The notes under the pieces: generated by a model
What the model saw: only the letters and a program-made list of their open reading frames with translations
Told to the model about the DNA's origin: nothing
The model's database searches: none
Translations under genes and position numbers: made by a program
Shown: positions 33,251-43,756 of the stretch, piece by piece
Layout: each line of letters starts with the position of its first letter
Position numbering within the stretch: position 1 is the first letter of the stretch
DNA from: Pseudoalteromonas arctica A 37-1-2
Lineage (GTDB): Bacteria > Pseudomonadota > Gammaproteobacteria > Enterobacterales > Alteromonadaceae
Direction: 5' to 3'
DNA length: 64,000 nucleotides
NCBI RefSeq assembly: GCF_000238395.3
Contig: NZ_CP011025.1
Coordinates: 1,240,001 to 1,304,000 of the forward strand

Positions 33251-35593
33251 ATGTACTTAACAGCCGGTTTTATTGTTTCTTCTCATGCTTATGATACTGC
33301 TAACGGCATCTGCTACGAAGCGTGGTTTTGTAGTGATAAAGGGCCTATAAAAACTATATCAGTTAACGAAAATGCGCTGTTTTTTATCAAAAGTAAAGAT
33401 GCTGAAATAGCGCATAAAATATTAGCAGCTGAGTCACTTATCTTTAATATTAAAAGTCTTGGATTAAAAAACTTTCAGCAAGAAGATATGTCGGCCTGTT
33501 ACTTCAAATCACTAAATCATTTTTATTCTGCTGCTAAAGCTTTAAAGCAACGTGGAGTTGTATTATTTGAAGAAGATATTAGACCAATAGAGCGCTACTT
33601 AATGGAACGTTTTATAAAAGGAGGAGCTTGGGTAACGGGTAATGTTTTTTATCAAAATGGTTATACATTAGTAACAGAGGCAAAATTAAAAGCAAATGAT
33701 GAGTACTCCCCAACTCTTAATAAACTCTCGTTAGACATTGAATGTAACGAAAGTGGCGTTTTGTTTTCTGTTGGGCTTGTGGGCTGTAATTTAGACTGTG
33801 TTTTAATGATTGGCGAGCCAGATAGAGAAGCTGAAAACCTAGAGTTTGATATTATTTGGTGTGTAGATGAGGCTGAGCTCTTAAAGGGATTGGAGCATTT
33901 TATCAAGCTTAGCGATCCTGATGTCATAATTGGCTGGAATGTAATTGAGTTCGATTTTTCGGTTATTCATGAAAGAGCTGAAGCACTAGGCATTAAGTTA
34001 TTACTGGGTAGGGGAGATCAACCTTTATATGTTCGCAAAGGACACTTTACTCGAGTATCGATCCCTGGGCGATGTGTGGTTGATGGAATAGACACTTTAA
34101 AAAATGGTACATATAGCTTTGAAAGTTTTTCTTTAGCTAATGTTTCAAATCAAGTGTTGGGTGAGTCCAAATTAATCGACACGGCTAATAGTCTGCAGGA
34201 AATTATTAGGCAATTTAATGAAGATAAGCTTTCTTTAGCAAAATATAATCGACAAGATTGTATTTTGGTAAATAAAATTTTTGATAAATTAAAGCTACTC
34301 GATTTTTCTATTATAAGAACAAAGCTCACAGGATTAGAGCTTGAAAAAAAGGGCGGCTCTGTCGCTGCTTTTATTAATATGTATTTACCACTACTGCATC
34401 GCAGCGGTTATGTTGCCCCTAATATGGGCGATCATGGACTTACATTTGAAAGCCCAGGCGGTTATGTAATGGAGTCTATTCCTGGGCTTTATAAAAATGT
34501 CATTGTTTTAGATTTTAAAAGCTTGTACCCCAGTATTATGCAAACTTTCTACATTGATCCACTTGGACTGATAGAAGGTTTAAAAAATCCAAACCAAAGT
34601 GTGCAGGGTTTTAATAAAGCCCTATTCTCGCGAGACAAGCATCACTTACCTTTACTTGTTAAAAGCTTAGCGTCCCAAAGGCAGCTCGCCAAAGACAATC
34701 AAGATCAAATGCTTTCTCAAGCAATAAAAATAATAATGAATAGCTTATATGGTGTTTTAGGCTCAAAAGGGTGCAGGTTTTACGATCCCAGGTTATCTAG
34801 CTCTATTACGTTAAGAGGGCACGAAATAATGCTACAAACTAAAAAATGGATAGAAGAGCTTGGTTATAGCGTTATTTATGGTGATACCGATTCTACATTT
34901 ATTAAGTTGGATGATGATTTAACCCACGACGAGTGTAATGAAATTGGCGTGTTTTTAGCTAAAAAGATAACTACAGATTGGATTAACGAAATTAAACAAA
35001 CGCACAACTTAACAAGTCATTTAGAAATAGAATTTGAATCTCTTTATAGCCCTTTCTTTTTGCCAACCATAAGGGGGAAGCTAGTTGGCTCTAAAAAGCG
35101 CTATGTCGGTAAATTAATTAAACCAAACGAATCAAAACTAGTATTTAAAGGATTAGAAACAGTAAGAAGTGATTGGACTAAACTTGCTCAACAATTCCAG
35201 TTCGACCTATTTACTAGTCTTTTTGATGGAAATTTAAATATAAATGACCTTGTTAAAGACTATACAACAAAGTTATACCAAGGTGATTTTGATCATTTAC
35301 TCATTTTTAAAAAGAGATTAGGTCAAAACTTAATCGATTATAAGAAAAATATCCCCCCTCATGTTCAAGCAGTTAAAAAACACCAGAAAAAAAATAGCGA
35401 ATTTACGGTCAATAGGGGTGAATTTGTTACATTTGTTTACACAACTGCTGGAGTTGAACTGTATCAAGGCTTTCATAGCTATGACTATGCAATTTATGTA
35501 GAAAAGCAAATTGTACCGTTAATTGAAATGGTCGATCTTATTTCGAACTGCAATGTTTGTTTTGGGTTAAGTTCTCAGGGTGAGTTTTTTTAA
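33251..35593 (+). CDS. polB: DNA polymerase II
   Basis: A 780-residue family-B polymerase, the usual length for PolB. Exonuclease motifs are LDIEC (D162, E164), WNVIEFDF and YNRQDC; polymerase motifs are DFKSLYPS (D421), KIIMNSLYG and YGDTDST (D545, D547). All catalytic acids are present, so both proofreading and synthesis should be active. PolB restarts replication and bypasses some lesions. It is divergent from dinG; a palindrome TACATATATATGTA at 33222-33235 sits in its promoter region. A-rich codon use is slightly stronger than in neighbouring genes. Confidence 0.96.
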   Translation: MYLTAGFIVSSHAYDTANGICYEAWFCSDKGPIKTISVNENALFFIKSKDAEIAHKILAAESLIFNIKSLGLKNFQQEDMSACYFKSLNHFYSAAKALKQRGVVLFEEDIRPIERYLMERFIKGGAWVTGNVFYQNGYTLVTEAKLKANDEYSPTLNKLSLDIECNESGVLFSVGLVGCNLDCVLMIGEPDREAENLEFDIIWCVDEAELLKGLEHFIKLSDPDVIIGWNVIEFDFSVIHERAEALGIKLLLGRGDQPLYVRKGHFTRVSIPGRCVVDGIDTLKNGTYSFESFSLANVSNQVLGESKLIDTANSLQEIIRQFNEDKLSLAKYNRQDCILVNKIFDKLKLLDFSIIRTKLTGLELEKKGGSVAAFINMYLPLLHRSGYVAPNMGDHGLTFESPGGYVMESIPGLYKNVIVLDFKSLYPSIMQTFYIDPLGLIEGLKNPNQSVQGFNKALFSRDKHHLPLLVKSLASQRQLAKDNQDQMLSQAIKIIMNSLYGVLGSKGCRFYDPRLSSSITLRGHEIMLQTKKWIEELGYSVIYGDTDSTFIKLDDDLTHDECNEIGVFLAKKITTDWINEIKQTHNLTSHLEIEFESLYSPFFLPTIRGKLVGSKKRYVGKLIKPNESKLVFKGLETVRSDWTKLAQQFQFDLFTSLFDGNLNINDLVKDYTTKLYQGDFDHLLIFKKRLGQNLIDYKKNIPPHVQAVKKHQKKNSEFTVNRGEFVTFVYTTAGVELYQGFHSYDYAIYVEKQIVPLIEMVDLISNCNVCFGLSSQGEFF

Positions 35594-35811
35594 TAATACC
35601 TAAAACAGCAACGTTGTGGTGTTTTTATCTTCTAAACCTTCCTGCACTTCCTTTTTATTGCGTTATTTATTCTTTTCTGCAAAATTCCGTTAACTTTTGT
35701 TGGCTTTTCGATATTTTTTGTTTATTATTTGTTTTAGTTACTGTTAAGAAGCTGTAACAATAAAATAAATAATGATTGCTACTATTAAGTAGTGACACCA
35801 GGGAGAATCAA

Positions 35812-38655
35812 ATGTTAAATAATCAAGTAGCTAAAGCGGTGCGTATCGCACTTGCTTTTAGCGCAGCCTCAACAGCTGTATTTTCTTCAAGCTCAATTGC
35901 TGCAGAAGACGGTATTGAGAAAGTTGAACGAATTCAAGTTACAGGTTCTCGTATTAAAAGAACTGACTTAGAAACATCTAGCCCAGTAACAGTAATGACT
36001 GCAGAAGAAATTAAATTAAGTGGTTTTACTCGTGTTGAAGATGTACTAAACCAACTTCCACAAATTGAAGCGGCGGAAAATTCATTTTTAGCAAATGGCG
36101 CAACAGGTACTGCAACTGTAGATTTACGTGGTTTAGGCTCAAACAGAACACTTGTGCTAATTAATGGTCGCAGAATGCAAGCGGGTAGTATTACTTCGCA
36201 AGTTGCAGATATCAACCAAATTCCAGCCTCTTTAATTAAGCGCGTTGATGTACTAACAGGTGGCGCAGCTGCAGTATACGGTGCAGATGCCGTTGCTGGT
36301 GTTGTTAACTTTGTTATGGATGATGAGTTTGATGGTATTTCATTAAATGTGGGCAGCTCAGGCTATCAACACAACAATGATAATAAATACATGCAAGGGT
36401 TAATGGATGATAGAGGCTACGACTACGATACTGGTAACACTGGTATTGATGGTAAAGCTTACAGCATCGATTTTACTATCGGTGGTGGATTTGATGGCGG
36501 TAAAGGTCATGCGGTAGGTTATGTTACTTACAACCGTCAAAATGAGTTAGTACAAGGTACTCGTGACTATTCATCATGTGCTTTGTCTGATGATGGCAAA
36601 TCATGTGGTGGCTCTGCTACAGCACCAAATCCAAATTTTGATATTTACCCAGTTGTAGATGGTGTAGTTGATTACGAACAGAACTTTTTTGGTAACTTAA
36701 ATCCAAATGGTCAGGGTTTTCTTGAGGATGATGGTACCCGTTACAACTTTGCTCCAGTTAACCATTTTTTACGTCCGAATGAGCGCTTTACGTTTGGTAC
36801 GTTTATTGATTATGAAATCAATGAGCACTTTAGGCCATACTTAGAGTTTTCATTCATGCACAACAGAACAGCAGGTCAAATAGCTGAGTCTGGTACTTTC
36901 TTCAATGAAGAAATTTTGTTTGATTACAACAATCCTTTACTATCTGATATTCAAAAACAACAGCTTCAGACTTTATTTAACCAAAACGGCGATGATCAAT
37001 TTGTTGCCTATATTGGTAAACGTAATGTTGAAGGCGGTCCACGAGCGGATAACCTAGAGCACACGTCATACCGCATTTTAACGGGTATGGAAGGTGAAAT
37101 TAACGATAGCTGGTCTTACGATATTAGCTATAACTACTCTGCAACAACGTCAAGTTCAGTTTATAAAAATGACTTATTAGCCCCAAAAATTGCTCCGCGC
37201 GTGGGTGCTGTTGGCACTGAATGTGACGAAGCAGATGATTGTTTATTATATAACGTGTTTGAATTAGACGGTGTAACAGCTGAGCAAGCTGCACAGTTAG
37301 CTGGTGTTGGAACACAAACCGGTTTAGTAACACAGATTATTTACAGTGGTTACGTTACCGGTGAATTTGATTGGAGTCTACCTTCTGCATCAGCTCCTAT
37401 CGCTGCAGTATTCGGTTTTGAACGTCGTGAGCAAGATTACGAACGTATTTCAGATACGGTATACGAAGAAGGTCAACTATTAGGTCAAGGTGGTCCATCT
37501 CCAAGTTTGTACGGTGCTATTGATGTAAATGAGCTTTACGCTGAATTACAAGTTCCAGTACTTGACGAGTTAAATGTATCAGCCGCTGCTCGCTGGTCAG
37601 ATTACTCAACAACTGGTTCAGATACAACATACTCAATTGGTACAGATTACACGATTGCAGATGCATATAAACTAAGAGCAAGTTACGCAAAAGTTGTGCG
37701 CGCACCAAATATTGGTGAATTATTCTCTGCGCAAAGCATTAGTTTGTGGAGCGGTGTTGATTCTTGTGCTGGTGATACGCCAGTATTATCACAAAGCCAG
37801 TGTGCTAATACAGGTGTAAGTGCTTCACAATATGGAAATATAAGTTCATCTCCAGCTAGCCAATATAATCAATTTGCAGGCGGTAATCCGGAACTTGAGC
37901 CAGAAGAAGGCGATACAATTACAATTGGTTTAGTTGCCAACCCTTTCGATAACTTTAATTTCTCAATTGATTACTTCAAAATTGAAATTGAAAAAGTAGT
38001 TGGCACTGTAGGCGCAGAACGTATTGTTGATAACTGTGCTAAGACAGGCGACGCATTCTTCTGTGACAGTGTTTCTCGTAGTCCATCTGGCAGCTTATGG
38101 TTAGGGCAAACTGGCTTTGTTACAAACTTAAGTGACAACATTGGCGCACAAACATGGGAAGGCGTTGACTTTACAGCGGGTTACAAGATGGACCTAGAGC
38201 AAGGTGCATTAAACTTTGATATTAATGGCTTCTACAGTATTCAAAAAGAAGTTGAGCCAATTTTAGGTGATGCTGATTTAGCGTATGACTGTGCTGGTGT
38301 AGTTAGTACAGACTGTTTTGCTTCTCCAAAATGGCGTCACACAGCTAATGTAAATTACTTACGTGATGATTGGCGTGTTGGTGTTAAATGGCGCTATTAC
38401 GGAACTGTAGATTATGAAGGTGCTACAGATTCATTACTAATTGAAGATGGTGGTATAGAAGCATATAACTTTATTGATGTTTCTGGTAGCTATTCATATA
38501 ACGAGCATTTAAGCTTTACTGGTGGTATGAATAATATCTTTGATAAAGAGCCACCATTAGTTGGTGGTACAGTATCTTCAAATGCAAATACGATTGCAGG
38601 TTTTTATGACAGTTTAGGTCGTTTTGTTCATGTAAGCTTTAACTTGAAATTCTAA
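35812..38655 (+). CDS. TonB-dependent receptor (array copy 1)
   Basis: A 947-residue receptor. Signal peptide MLNNQVAKAVRIALAF ends near SIAA; a TonB-box-like VERIQVTGSRIKR follows. The plug contains VDLRGLGSNRTLVLINGRR and GGAAAVYGADAVAGVVNF, and the barrel ends in NLKF. This long form with cysteine pairs is common for oligosaccharide, peptide or nickel/metal-complex uptake; the ligand is unknown. The start at 35812 rather than 35776 is set by GGGAG and by identity with the two other array copies. A strong terminator follows. Confidence 0.92.
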   Translation: MLNNQVAKAVRIALAFSAASTAVFSSSSIAAEDGIEKVERIQVTGSRIKRTDLETSSPVTVMTAEEIKLSGFTRVEDVLNQLPQIEAAENSFLANGATGTATVDLRGLGSNRTLVLINGRRMQAGSITSQVADINQIPASLIKRVDVLTGGAAAVYGADAVAGVVNFVMDDEFDGISLNVGSSGYQHNNDNKYMQGLMDDRGYDYDTGNTGIDGKAYSIDFTIGGGFDGGKGHAVGYVTYNRQNELVQGTRDYSSCALSDDGKSCGGSATAPNPNFDIYPVVDGVVDYEQNFFGNLNPNGQGFLEDDGTRYNFAPVNHFLRPNERFTFGTFIDYEINEHFRPYLEFSFMHNRTAGQIAESGTFFNEEILFDYNNPLLSDIQKQQLQTLFNQNGDDQFVAYIGKRNVEGGPRADNLEHTSYRILTGMEGEINDSWSYDISYNYSATTSSSVYKNDLLAPKIAPRVGAVGTECDEADDCLLYNVFELDGVTAEQAAQLAGVGTQTGLVTQIIYSGYVTGEFDWSLPSASAPIAAVFGFERREQDYERISDTVYEEGQLLGQGGPSPSLYGAIDVNELYAELQVPVLDELNVSAAARWSDYSTTGSDTTYSIGTDYTIADAYKLRASYAKVVRAPNIGELFSAQSISLWSGVDSCAGDTPVLSQSQCANTGVSASQYGNISSSPASQYNQFAGGNPELEPEEGDTITIGLVANPFDNFNFSIDYFKIEIEKVVGTVGAERIVDNCAKTGDAFFCDSVSRSPSGSLWLGQTGFVTNLSDNIGAQTWEGVDFTAGYKMDLEQGALNFDINGFYSIQKEVEPILGDADLAYDCAGVVSTDCFASPKWRHTANVNYLRDDWRVGVKWRYYGTVDYEGATDSLLIEDGGIEAYNFIDVSGSYSYNEHLSFTGGMNNIFDKEPPLVGGTVSSNANTIAGFYDSLGRFVHVSFNLKF

Positions 38656-38674
38656 TATTAGAAATTTAATTAAA

Positions 38675-38708
38675 AGGCCCATAGTCACGTGACTACGGGC
38701 CTTTTTTG
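38675..38708 (+). terminator. Intrinsic terminator after array receptor 1
   Basis: AGGCCC / GGGCCT outer arms around the TAGTCACGTGACTA inner palindrome, followed by TTTTTTG. A strong rho-independent terminator that ends seven bases before the left IS end. Confidence 0.9.
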
Positions 38709-38714
38709 TATTTA

Positions 38715-40023
38715 TGTCTCGTCCTGAAATGTGTTTACACATTTAGGATTTACTATGACCAAGTCAAATAATACACCGTTCAAACGAACACAACGAGATT
38801 ATTCATTAGGCTTTAAATTACAAGTTGTCGACGCTGTAGAAAAAGGCGATATGACTTATAAACAAGCCCAAAAAATTTATGGCATACAAGGTCGTTCTAC
38901 CGTGCTTACTTGGTTAAGAAAACACGGTAAGATGGATTGGACTCAATCACCTAAGATAACTATGCCTACATCACCTAAAGCCAAAGAAAGTCCCGCTCAA
39001 AAAATCAAACGCCTCGAGCGAGAGCTTGAAGATGAGCACTTACGTAACCTGTTACTCAATGAAGTGGTTAATATTCTTGACGCTGAGCATGGAACAAGCC
39101 TTCGAAAAAAGTATATTGCCAAGGAGCAAGAAGCCTTCAAAAGCAAAAAATAGTTAGCTTAGAACGTGCTTGCATGCTGCTTGGTATAACGAGACAAGCG
39201 ATATATCAACGAGAGAGCAGAGCTAAACTGCGTGCTATTGAACTAGCACCAGTTAAAGCGATGGTATTGGAAATACGACGTTTTATGCCGCGCTTAGGTG
39301 GAAGAGAGCTGTGTTTTTTACTTAAACCAAAATTCATAGAGCGAGGCATAAGTTTAGGTCGAGACGCTTTTTTTAGTTATTTGAAAAATGAACGTTTATT
39401 GGTTAAACCTAAGCGTAGTTACACTAAAACTACTTTTAGTAAACATTGGATGAAAAAGCATCCTAACTTGCTAAAAGATGTGCAACCATCGCGGCCAGAA
39501 GAGTTTTTTGTAAGTGATATAACCTACGTTCAATCAGCGCAAGGTGTTCACTATCTATCGCTAGTCACTGATGCTTATAGTCGCAAAATTATGGGTTATG
39601 AACTCAGTAATGAAATGAAGGCGACAGATGTTGTTAAGGCATTAGATATGACAATCAATAATCGTCAGTATCAATGTAGTACGATTCATCATTCAGATAG
39701 AGGATTGCAGTATTGCTCGCAGGTATATCAAGTAAAGCTTAATGAAAATGGCATTATTCCATCAATGACCGATGGCTATGACTGCTATCAAAATGCACTG
39801 GCGGAGCGTATTAACGGCATATTGAAGCAGGAGTTCTTACTCTATAAATGCCAAAATCTAAAAGAGCTACGTGAACTCGTCGAAGAATCAATATTAATAT
39901 ACAATGAAATGAGGCCGCATTTGAGTTTAGGAATGAAAACACCAAACCAAGTGCACAAAAAAAGCCAGGAGCAAAAGCTACTGGCCTCCAATCAAAACCG
40001 TCAACGTATTTTAGGGCGGGACA
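38715..40023 (+). mobile_element. IS3-family insertion sequence
   Basis: About 1309 bp bounded by imperfect inverted repeats. The left end is TGTCTCGTCCTGAAAT and the right end, read inward on the other strand, is TGTCCCGCCCTAAAAT, with 13 of 16 positions identical. It carries orfA and orfB in the IS3 arrangement with a -1 frameshift signal. Both frames are intact, so it may be active. No clear target duplication of three or four bases is seen. Confidence 0.88.
38755..39153 (+). CDS. IS3-family transposase OrfA
   Basis: A 132-residue protein with an N-terminal helix-turn-helix (FKLQVVDAVEKGDMTYKQAQKIYGIQGRSTVLTWL) and a C-terminal leucine-zipper-like coiled coil (IKRLERELEDEHLRNLLL). It binds the IS ends. 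The start at 38755 follows AGGATTTACT; the upstream ATG at 38731 lies near the terminal repeat and is less likely. It ends in AGCAAAAAATAG, a run of six A residues that can serve as a -1 slippery site into orfB. Confidence 0.88.
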   Translation: MTKSNNTPFKRTQRDYSLGFKLQVVDAVEKGDMTYKQAQKIYGIQGRSTVLTWLRKHGKMDWTQSPKITMPTSPKAKESPAQKIKRLERELEDEHLRNLLLNEVVNILDAEHGTSLRKKYIAKEQEAFKSKK

Positions 40024-40052
40024 TAACGCATTGCTTTAATAGGTGTTTTTAA
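39174..40052 (+). CDS. IS3-family transposase OrfB (DDE integrase core)
   Basis: A 292-residue DDE transposase; catalytic residues D115 (SDITY), D175 (HSDRG) and E211 (AERINGILKQEF) are intact. The frame is open upstream to 39150 and reads IVSLERACMLLGITRQAIYQ, so the active product is expected to be an OrfAB fusion made by -1 frameshifting at the A6 run (39145-39150). The stop lies beyond the right inverted repeat, so the last few residues are encoded by flanking DNA. Confidence 0.88.
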   Translation: MLLGITRQAIYQRESRAKLRAIELAPVKAMVLEIRRFMPRLGGRELCFLLKPKFIERGISLGRDAFFSYLKNERLLVKPKRSYTKTTFSKHWMKKHPNLLKDVQPSRPEEFFVSDITYVQSAQGVHYLSLVTDAYSRKIMGYELSNEMKATDVVKALDMTINNRQYQCSTIHHSDRGLQYCSQVYQVKLNENGIIPSMTDGYDCYQNALAERINGILKQEFLLYKCQNLKELRELVEESILIYNEMRPHLSLGMKTPNQVHKKSQEQKLLASNQNRQRILGRDITHCFNRCF

Positions 40053-40459
40053 ATCTGACACTAATATGAATTTTTATACTTCTAGTTATCGTGAATTTTA
40101 AGTGTGATGTTTACTTTTTTAAATTTAACCTCCCCCGATTCAAGCTTTACCCCACTCTAAAAGATACACATTTACCTTTGTAACTCTTTTGCTGTAAGAA
40201 AATTGCAAAACTATTTTTCCAAATGTTTATTCTAAAAGCTAATAATTTACAAATTTGCATTAATGCATTGATGCGATTTTTGCATTGTGTTTATTTTTTG
40301 TTACTTTAACTTATTGTAACTAAAGGCATTTTTTTAGTTAGCCAAGTGTTGACCTTTTGGTTGGGTTGGGACTACTATTCAAATCGAAACAGGTACTGTG
40401 ATTAATTACAGGCCGTTTTGAAAACAAAATAATTAAAATAGTATTCTAGGGAGAATCCA
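40024..40459. other. Intergenic region between the IS and array receptor 2
   Basis: Contains the last few codons of orfB, then AT-rich DNA with the promoter and leader hairpin of the next receptor. No gene is seen. Confidence 0.55.
40349..40378 (+). promoter_or_regulatory. Sigma-70 promoter of array receptor 2
   Basis: TTGACC and TACTAT separated by 18 bases. The same arrangement (TTGACC, 18 bases, TATTAT) occurs before array receptor 3, at the same distance from the start codon, so conservation supports it. Confidence 0.65.
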
Positions 40460-43282
40460 ATGTTAAATAATCAAGTTTCAAAAGCTGTTCGCTTAGCGAT
40501 TGCTTTTGGTGCAGCATCTACAGCTGTATTTTCTGCAAACTCGATAGCTGCTGACGAAGGCGTTGAAAAAGTAGAGCGTATTCAAGTTACCGGTTCACGA
40601 ATTCGTTCAACCGACCTTGAGACTGCACAACCGATTCAGACAATTAGCCGTGAAGATATCGCAAATCAAGGTTTCACTTCAGTTATTGACCTTCTTGAAA
40701 ATATGTCAGCGGCAGGTTCGCCGCCAATAAGTCGCTCAGAACCTCTTTCTTCTGGTGAGAATGTTGGTGGTAACTATGTGAATCTACGTAATTTAGGTAC
40801 GGGTCGAACATTAGTACTTATCAATGGTAAGCGCCTAGGTATTACTACCTCTGGTTATCAAGATTTATCAGCTATTCCTATGGGAATGGTTGAGCGTATT
40901 GACGTATTAAAAGACGGTGCATCAGCTATGTATGGCTCTGATGCTATGGCCGGTGTTGTAAATATAATCACTCGAAAAAATTTCGAAGGGCTTGAGTTTA
41001 CCGTTTACGGTGGTGAGTACGACGAAGGCGATGGTGAAAAGAAAAATATTAGTATGGTTACCGGCATAACAGGTGCTCGTGGCTCTATAACTTTAGGCGC
41101 TGAGTGGCGTGATGAGGGTGATGTTTGGGCTAAAGATCGCCCATTCTCTGAGGTTTCATACCCAGGCTACGATATCACAAATAACCGTACTTTAGTTGGT
41201 CAATATGGCCGTTTTAACTATGATGATCAATGGTTTGTTGCCAAGCGTCCTGGTGATGCTTCTTCTATTGATGATTTCGAGCCTCAGACATATGAAAACG
41301 GTTCAAGTGTTGCACAACAACAGATGCATTTAGAAACTCCTATTAGCGCGCGCTCTATTTACATTAGTTCAAACTACGCACTAACCGATGATATTAACTT
41401 TAGTAGTGATATTGGTTACAGTGAACGTGAAGCCACTAGACAAATTGCAGGTTACCCATACCAGTCAGCTGCTGATGGTATTGTACTTAGTGGAGATAGC
41501 CATTTTAACCCTGTTGGTGAAGATGTTTCATTTACTCGCCGTGGTTGGGAGGTCCCTCGTGTAACAGATAGTAACCAAGATACTTTACGTTTTACCGCTG
41601 CTCTTGAAGGTTCATTTGAAATAGCTGATCGTTATTTCGATTGGGATATAGGCGGAGTTTATAGTAAAAGTTCATCGCTTCAAGTTAGTAATGGTGATTT
41701 TTATAAGCCAGCAATTGAAGCCGCGACAGGTCCATCGTTTTTAAATTCATCAGGTCAAGTACAATGTGGCACTGAAGCGAACCCTATCTCAACTGCAGAA
41801 TGTACAGCTTGGAACCCATTAGCAGGCTTTGGTGCTGGGTCGGTAGAAAATTCATTAGCGGATCCTAATGTACAAGCCTTTTTGTACCCAACACTTCACT
41901 ATCGCGGTGAAACTAAAACAACAATGTATTTTGCTAACATCAGTGGTTTGATTGCTGAGTTACCTGCAGGTGGTTTAACTTTCGCTTTAGGTGCTGAGCA
42001 CCGTGAAGAAACGGGGCAGTATACCCCTGATGCTCTTGCTCAATTAGGCGAAAGTACAACGCTTGCTTCAGGTCCAACAGGCGGTGAATATGATGTAACA
42101 GAAGCGTATGGTGAATTAAATATACCAATTCTATCAGATGTGGCAGGCGCAAAGTCGTTAAGCATCAATTTAGCAACTCGTTATTCTGACTACAGTACTT
42201 TTGGTGATACAACCAATAGTAAGGTGGGTATCGAGTGGCGACCAATTGATGACTTATTAGTTCGTAGTACTTGGTCAGAAGGCTTTCGTGCTCCTACAAT
42301 AAATGATTTATATGGTGGTAGTTCTCAAACGTTTACCACAGGGTTTATAGATCCGTGTGATTCTGTTTATGGTACTGCTGCAGGTTCTGCACGCTGTTTA
42401 CAAGATGTCCCAGCAAATTACCGTCAATTAGAACAAGGGTTTGTACCAACAACAGGTCCGGCTGCGCAAACACCTGTTCCGTTTAATAGTGGTTCAAATG
42501 AGTTCTTACAACCAGAAGAATCAGTTAGTAAAACAATTGGTTTTGTATACAACCCAAGCTACATTGAAAACTTAGATATCATTCTTGATTGGTGGAGTAT
42601 TAAGATAACTGACACTGTTGTGTCTGACACTCCTAATGATATTTTAAAAGATTGTTACATTGGTGGAGACGAGTCACGTTGTGCTATGTTCTCCCGTGAT
42701 GCAAACAACTCTATTGTAAATGATTTAACTTATGGTACCCGTAATGCAGGTTTTACTGAAACATCAGGTATTGACCTTGCTTTAGCTTATGCATTTGAAA
42801 CTGAATTTGGTGATTTTAGAACTACAATGGATAGTACTTATTTACTTAAGTATGATTCAAAATCATCAAATGAGGCAAGTGCGAAAGTAGAGTCAGCTGT
42901 TGGGCATGAAGATGTCTTCAGAATTCGTTCTAGTGTAGGACTGAATTGGTCATATGGTGACTTTAGTGCTAACTGGGGTATACGTTACTTCTCATCAATG
43001 CGTGAAGATTGTTACTTTGACGACAGATGTAGTAATCCAGATTTCCAACGTGAGTGGACTAATGGCGCTGTTACACCGAAGAACAAGGTTGGTTCAACTA
43101 CGTTTAATGACCTACAAGTGAGTTATAATACACCGTGGGAATCAACATTATCAGTTGGTGCAAACAATGTATTTGATAAGCAGGGTCCTATAATGTATTC
43201 AGGCCCTAGTTCGGCTTATTCTTATTATGGTGGTTTTGATATTGGCCGCTTATTGTACTTCCGTTATACTCAGAGTTTTTAA
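40460..43282 (+). CDS. TonB-dependent receptor (array copy 2)
   Basis: A 940-residue receptor. Its signal peptide and TonB-box region (MLNNQVSKAVRLAIAF ... VEKVERIQVTGSRI) are nearly identical to those of copies 1 and 3, while the barrel diverges strongly, implying different ligands. The plug has VNLRNLGTGRTLVLINGKR and GASAMYGSDAMAGVVNI. The C-terminus ends in phenylalanine (YTQSF). It has a conserved promoter, a leader hairpin (CTGT ... ACAG near 40396-40411) and a TAGGGAGAATCC ribosome-binding region. Confidence 0.92.
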   Translation: MLNNQVSKAVRLAIAFGAASTAVFSANSIAADEGVEKVERIQVTGSRIRSTDLETAQPIQTISREDIANQGFTSVIDLLENMSAAGSPPISRSEPLSSGENVGGNYVNLRNLGTGRTLVLINGKRLGITTSGYQDLSAIPMGMVERIDVLKDGASAMYGSDAMAGVVNIITRKNFEGLEFTVYGGEYDEGDGEKKNISMVTGITGARGSITLGAEWRDEGDVWAKDRPFSEVSYPGYDITNNRTLVGQYGRFNYDDQWFVAKRPGDASSIDDFEPQTYENGSSVAQQQMHLETPISARSIYISSNYALTDDINFSSDIGYSEREATRQIAGYPYQSAADGIVLSGDSHFNPVGEDVSFTRRGWEVPRVTDSNQDTLRFTAALEGSFEIADRYFDWDIGGVYSKSSSLQVSNGDFYKPAIEAATGPSFLNSSGQVQCGTEANPISTAECTAWNPLAGFGAGSVENSLADPNVQAFLYPTLHYRGETKTTMYFANISGLIAELPAGGLTFALGAEHREETGQYTPDALAQLGESTTLASGPTGGEYDVTEAYGELNIPILSDVAGAKSLSINLATRYSDYSTFGDTTNSKVGIEWRPIDDLLVRSTWSEGFRAPTINDLYGGSSQTFTTGFIDPCDSVYGTAAGSARCLQDVPANYRQLEQGFVPTTGPAAQTPVPFNSGSNEFLQPEESVSKTIGFVYNPSYIENLDIILDWWSIKITDTVVSDTPNDILKDCYIGGDESRCAMFSRDANNSIVNDLTYGTRNAGFTETSGIDLALAYAFETEFGDFRTTMDSTYLLKYDSKSSNEASAKVESAVGHEDVFRIRSSVGLNWSYGDFSANWGIRYFSSMREDCYFDDRCSNPDFQREWTNGAVTPKNKVGSTTFNDLQVSYNTPWESTLSVGANNVFDKQGPIMYSGPSSAYSYYGGFDIGRLLYFRYTQSF

Positions 43283-43756
43283 CTCTAAGTACTAAATTTG
43301 AGGCTTAAAAAGCCCGTTAGTACTTTAATAATGCCACTTGTATAAAATCAAGTGGCATTTTTTATGTCTGTTACTGAATCATATTCTTTAGGCCGTATTG
43401 TGCTATACCTAGGACTCTTTAGGATCTCTTCTAAAGCCGTTAGTGGTATTTTAACTTAGAAGCCTACACTTCAATGATACAGCTAATTATAGCCTGTAAA
43501 GGAAATTACTTTTCGGAAATAAAGCTGGGGAAATAAATTTACAGTACTTACTTGGATGAAGCATGTTGTAATTAAATGAAGCTAGATAGAAGCTATTTCA
43601 TTTATGGGCTTATAAAAAGTTTAATTAGCTAGATTTTATACAAAGATAGGTTTCTTTTACTCTTTATTTTTAGGTGAATAGTTTTCTTCGTAAAATACCC
43701 TTATACTTAAAATGAATATTTAAATAAATCCAATCATATAATTTAGCGAGATATAG
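43283..43756. other. Intergenic region before the H-NS-like gene
   Basis: After the receptor terminator there is about 390 bases of AT-rich DNA with no convincing gene; presumably it includes the promoter of the H-NS-like gene. Confidence 0.5.
43329..43363 (+). terminator. Intrinsic terminator after array receptor 2
   Basis: AATGCCACTTG / CAAGTGGCATT with a short AT loop followed by a T-run. Confidence 0.9.

Noticed and set aside
35602..35626. Terminator after polB
   Set aside because: The arms pair poorly and leave no loop in the centre; too weak to call.
38712..40026. Target-site duplication of the IS
   Set aside because: The bases outside the two ends (TTA and TAA) are not a direct repeat at the chosen boundaries.
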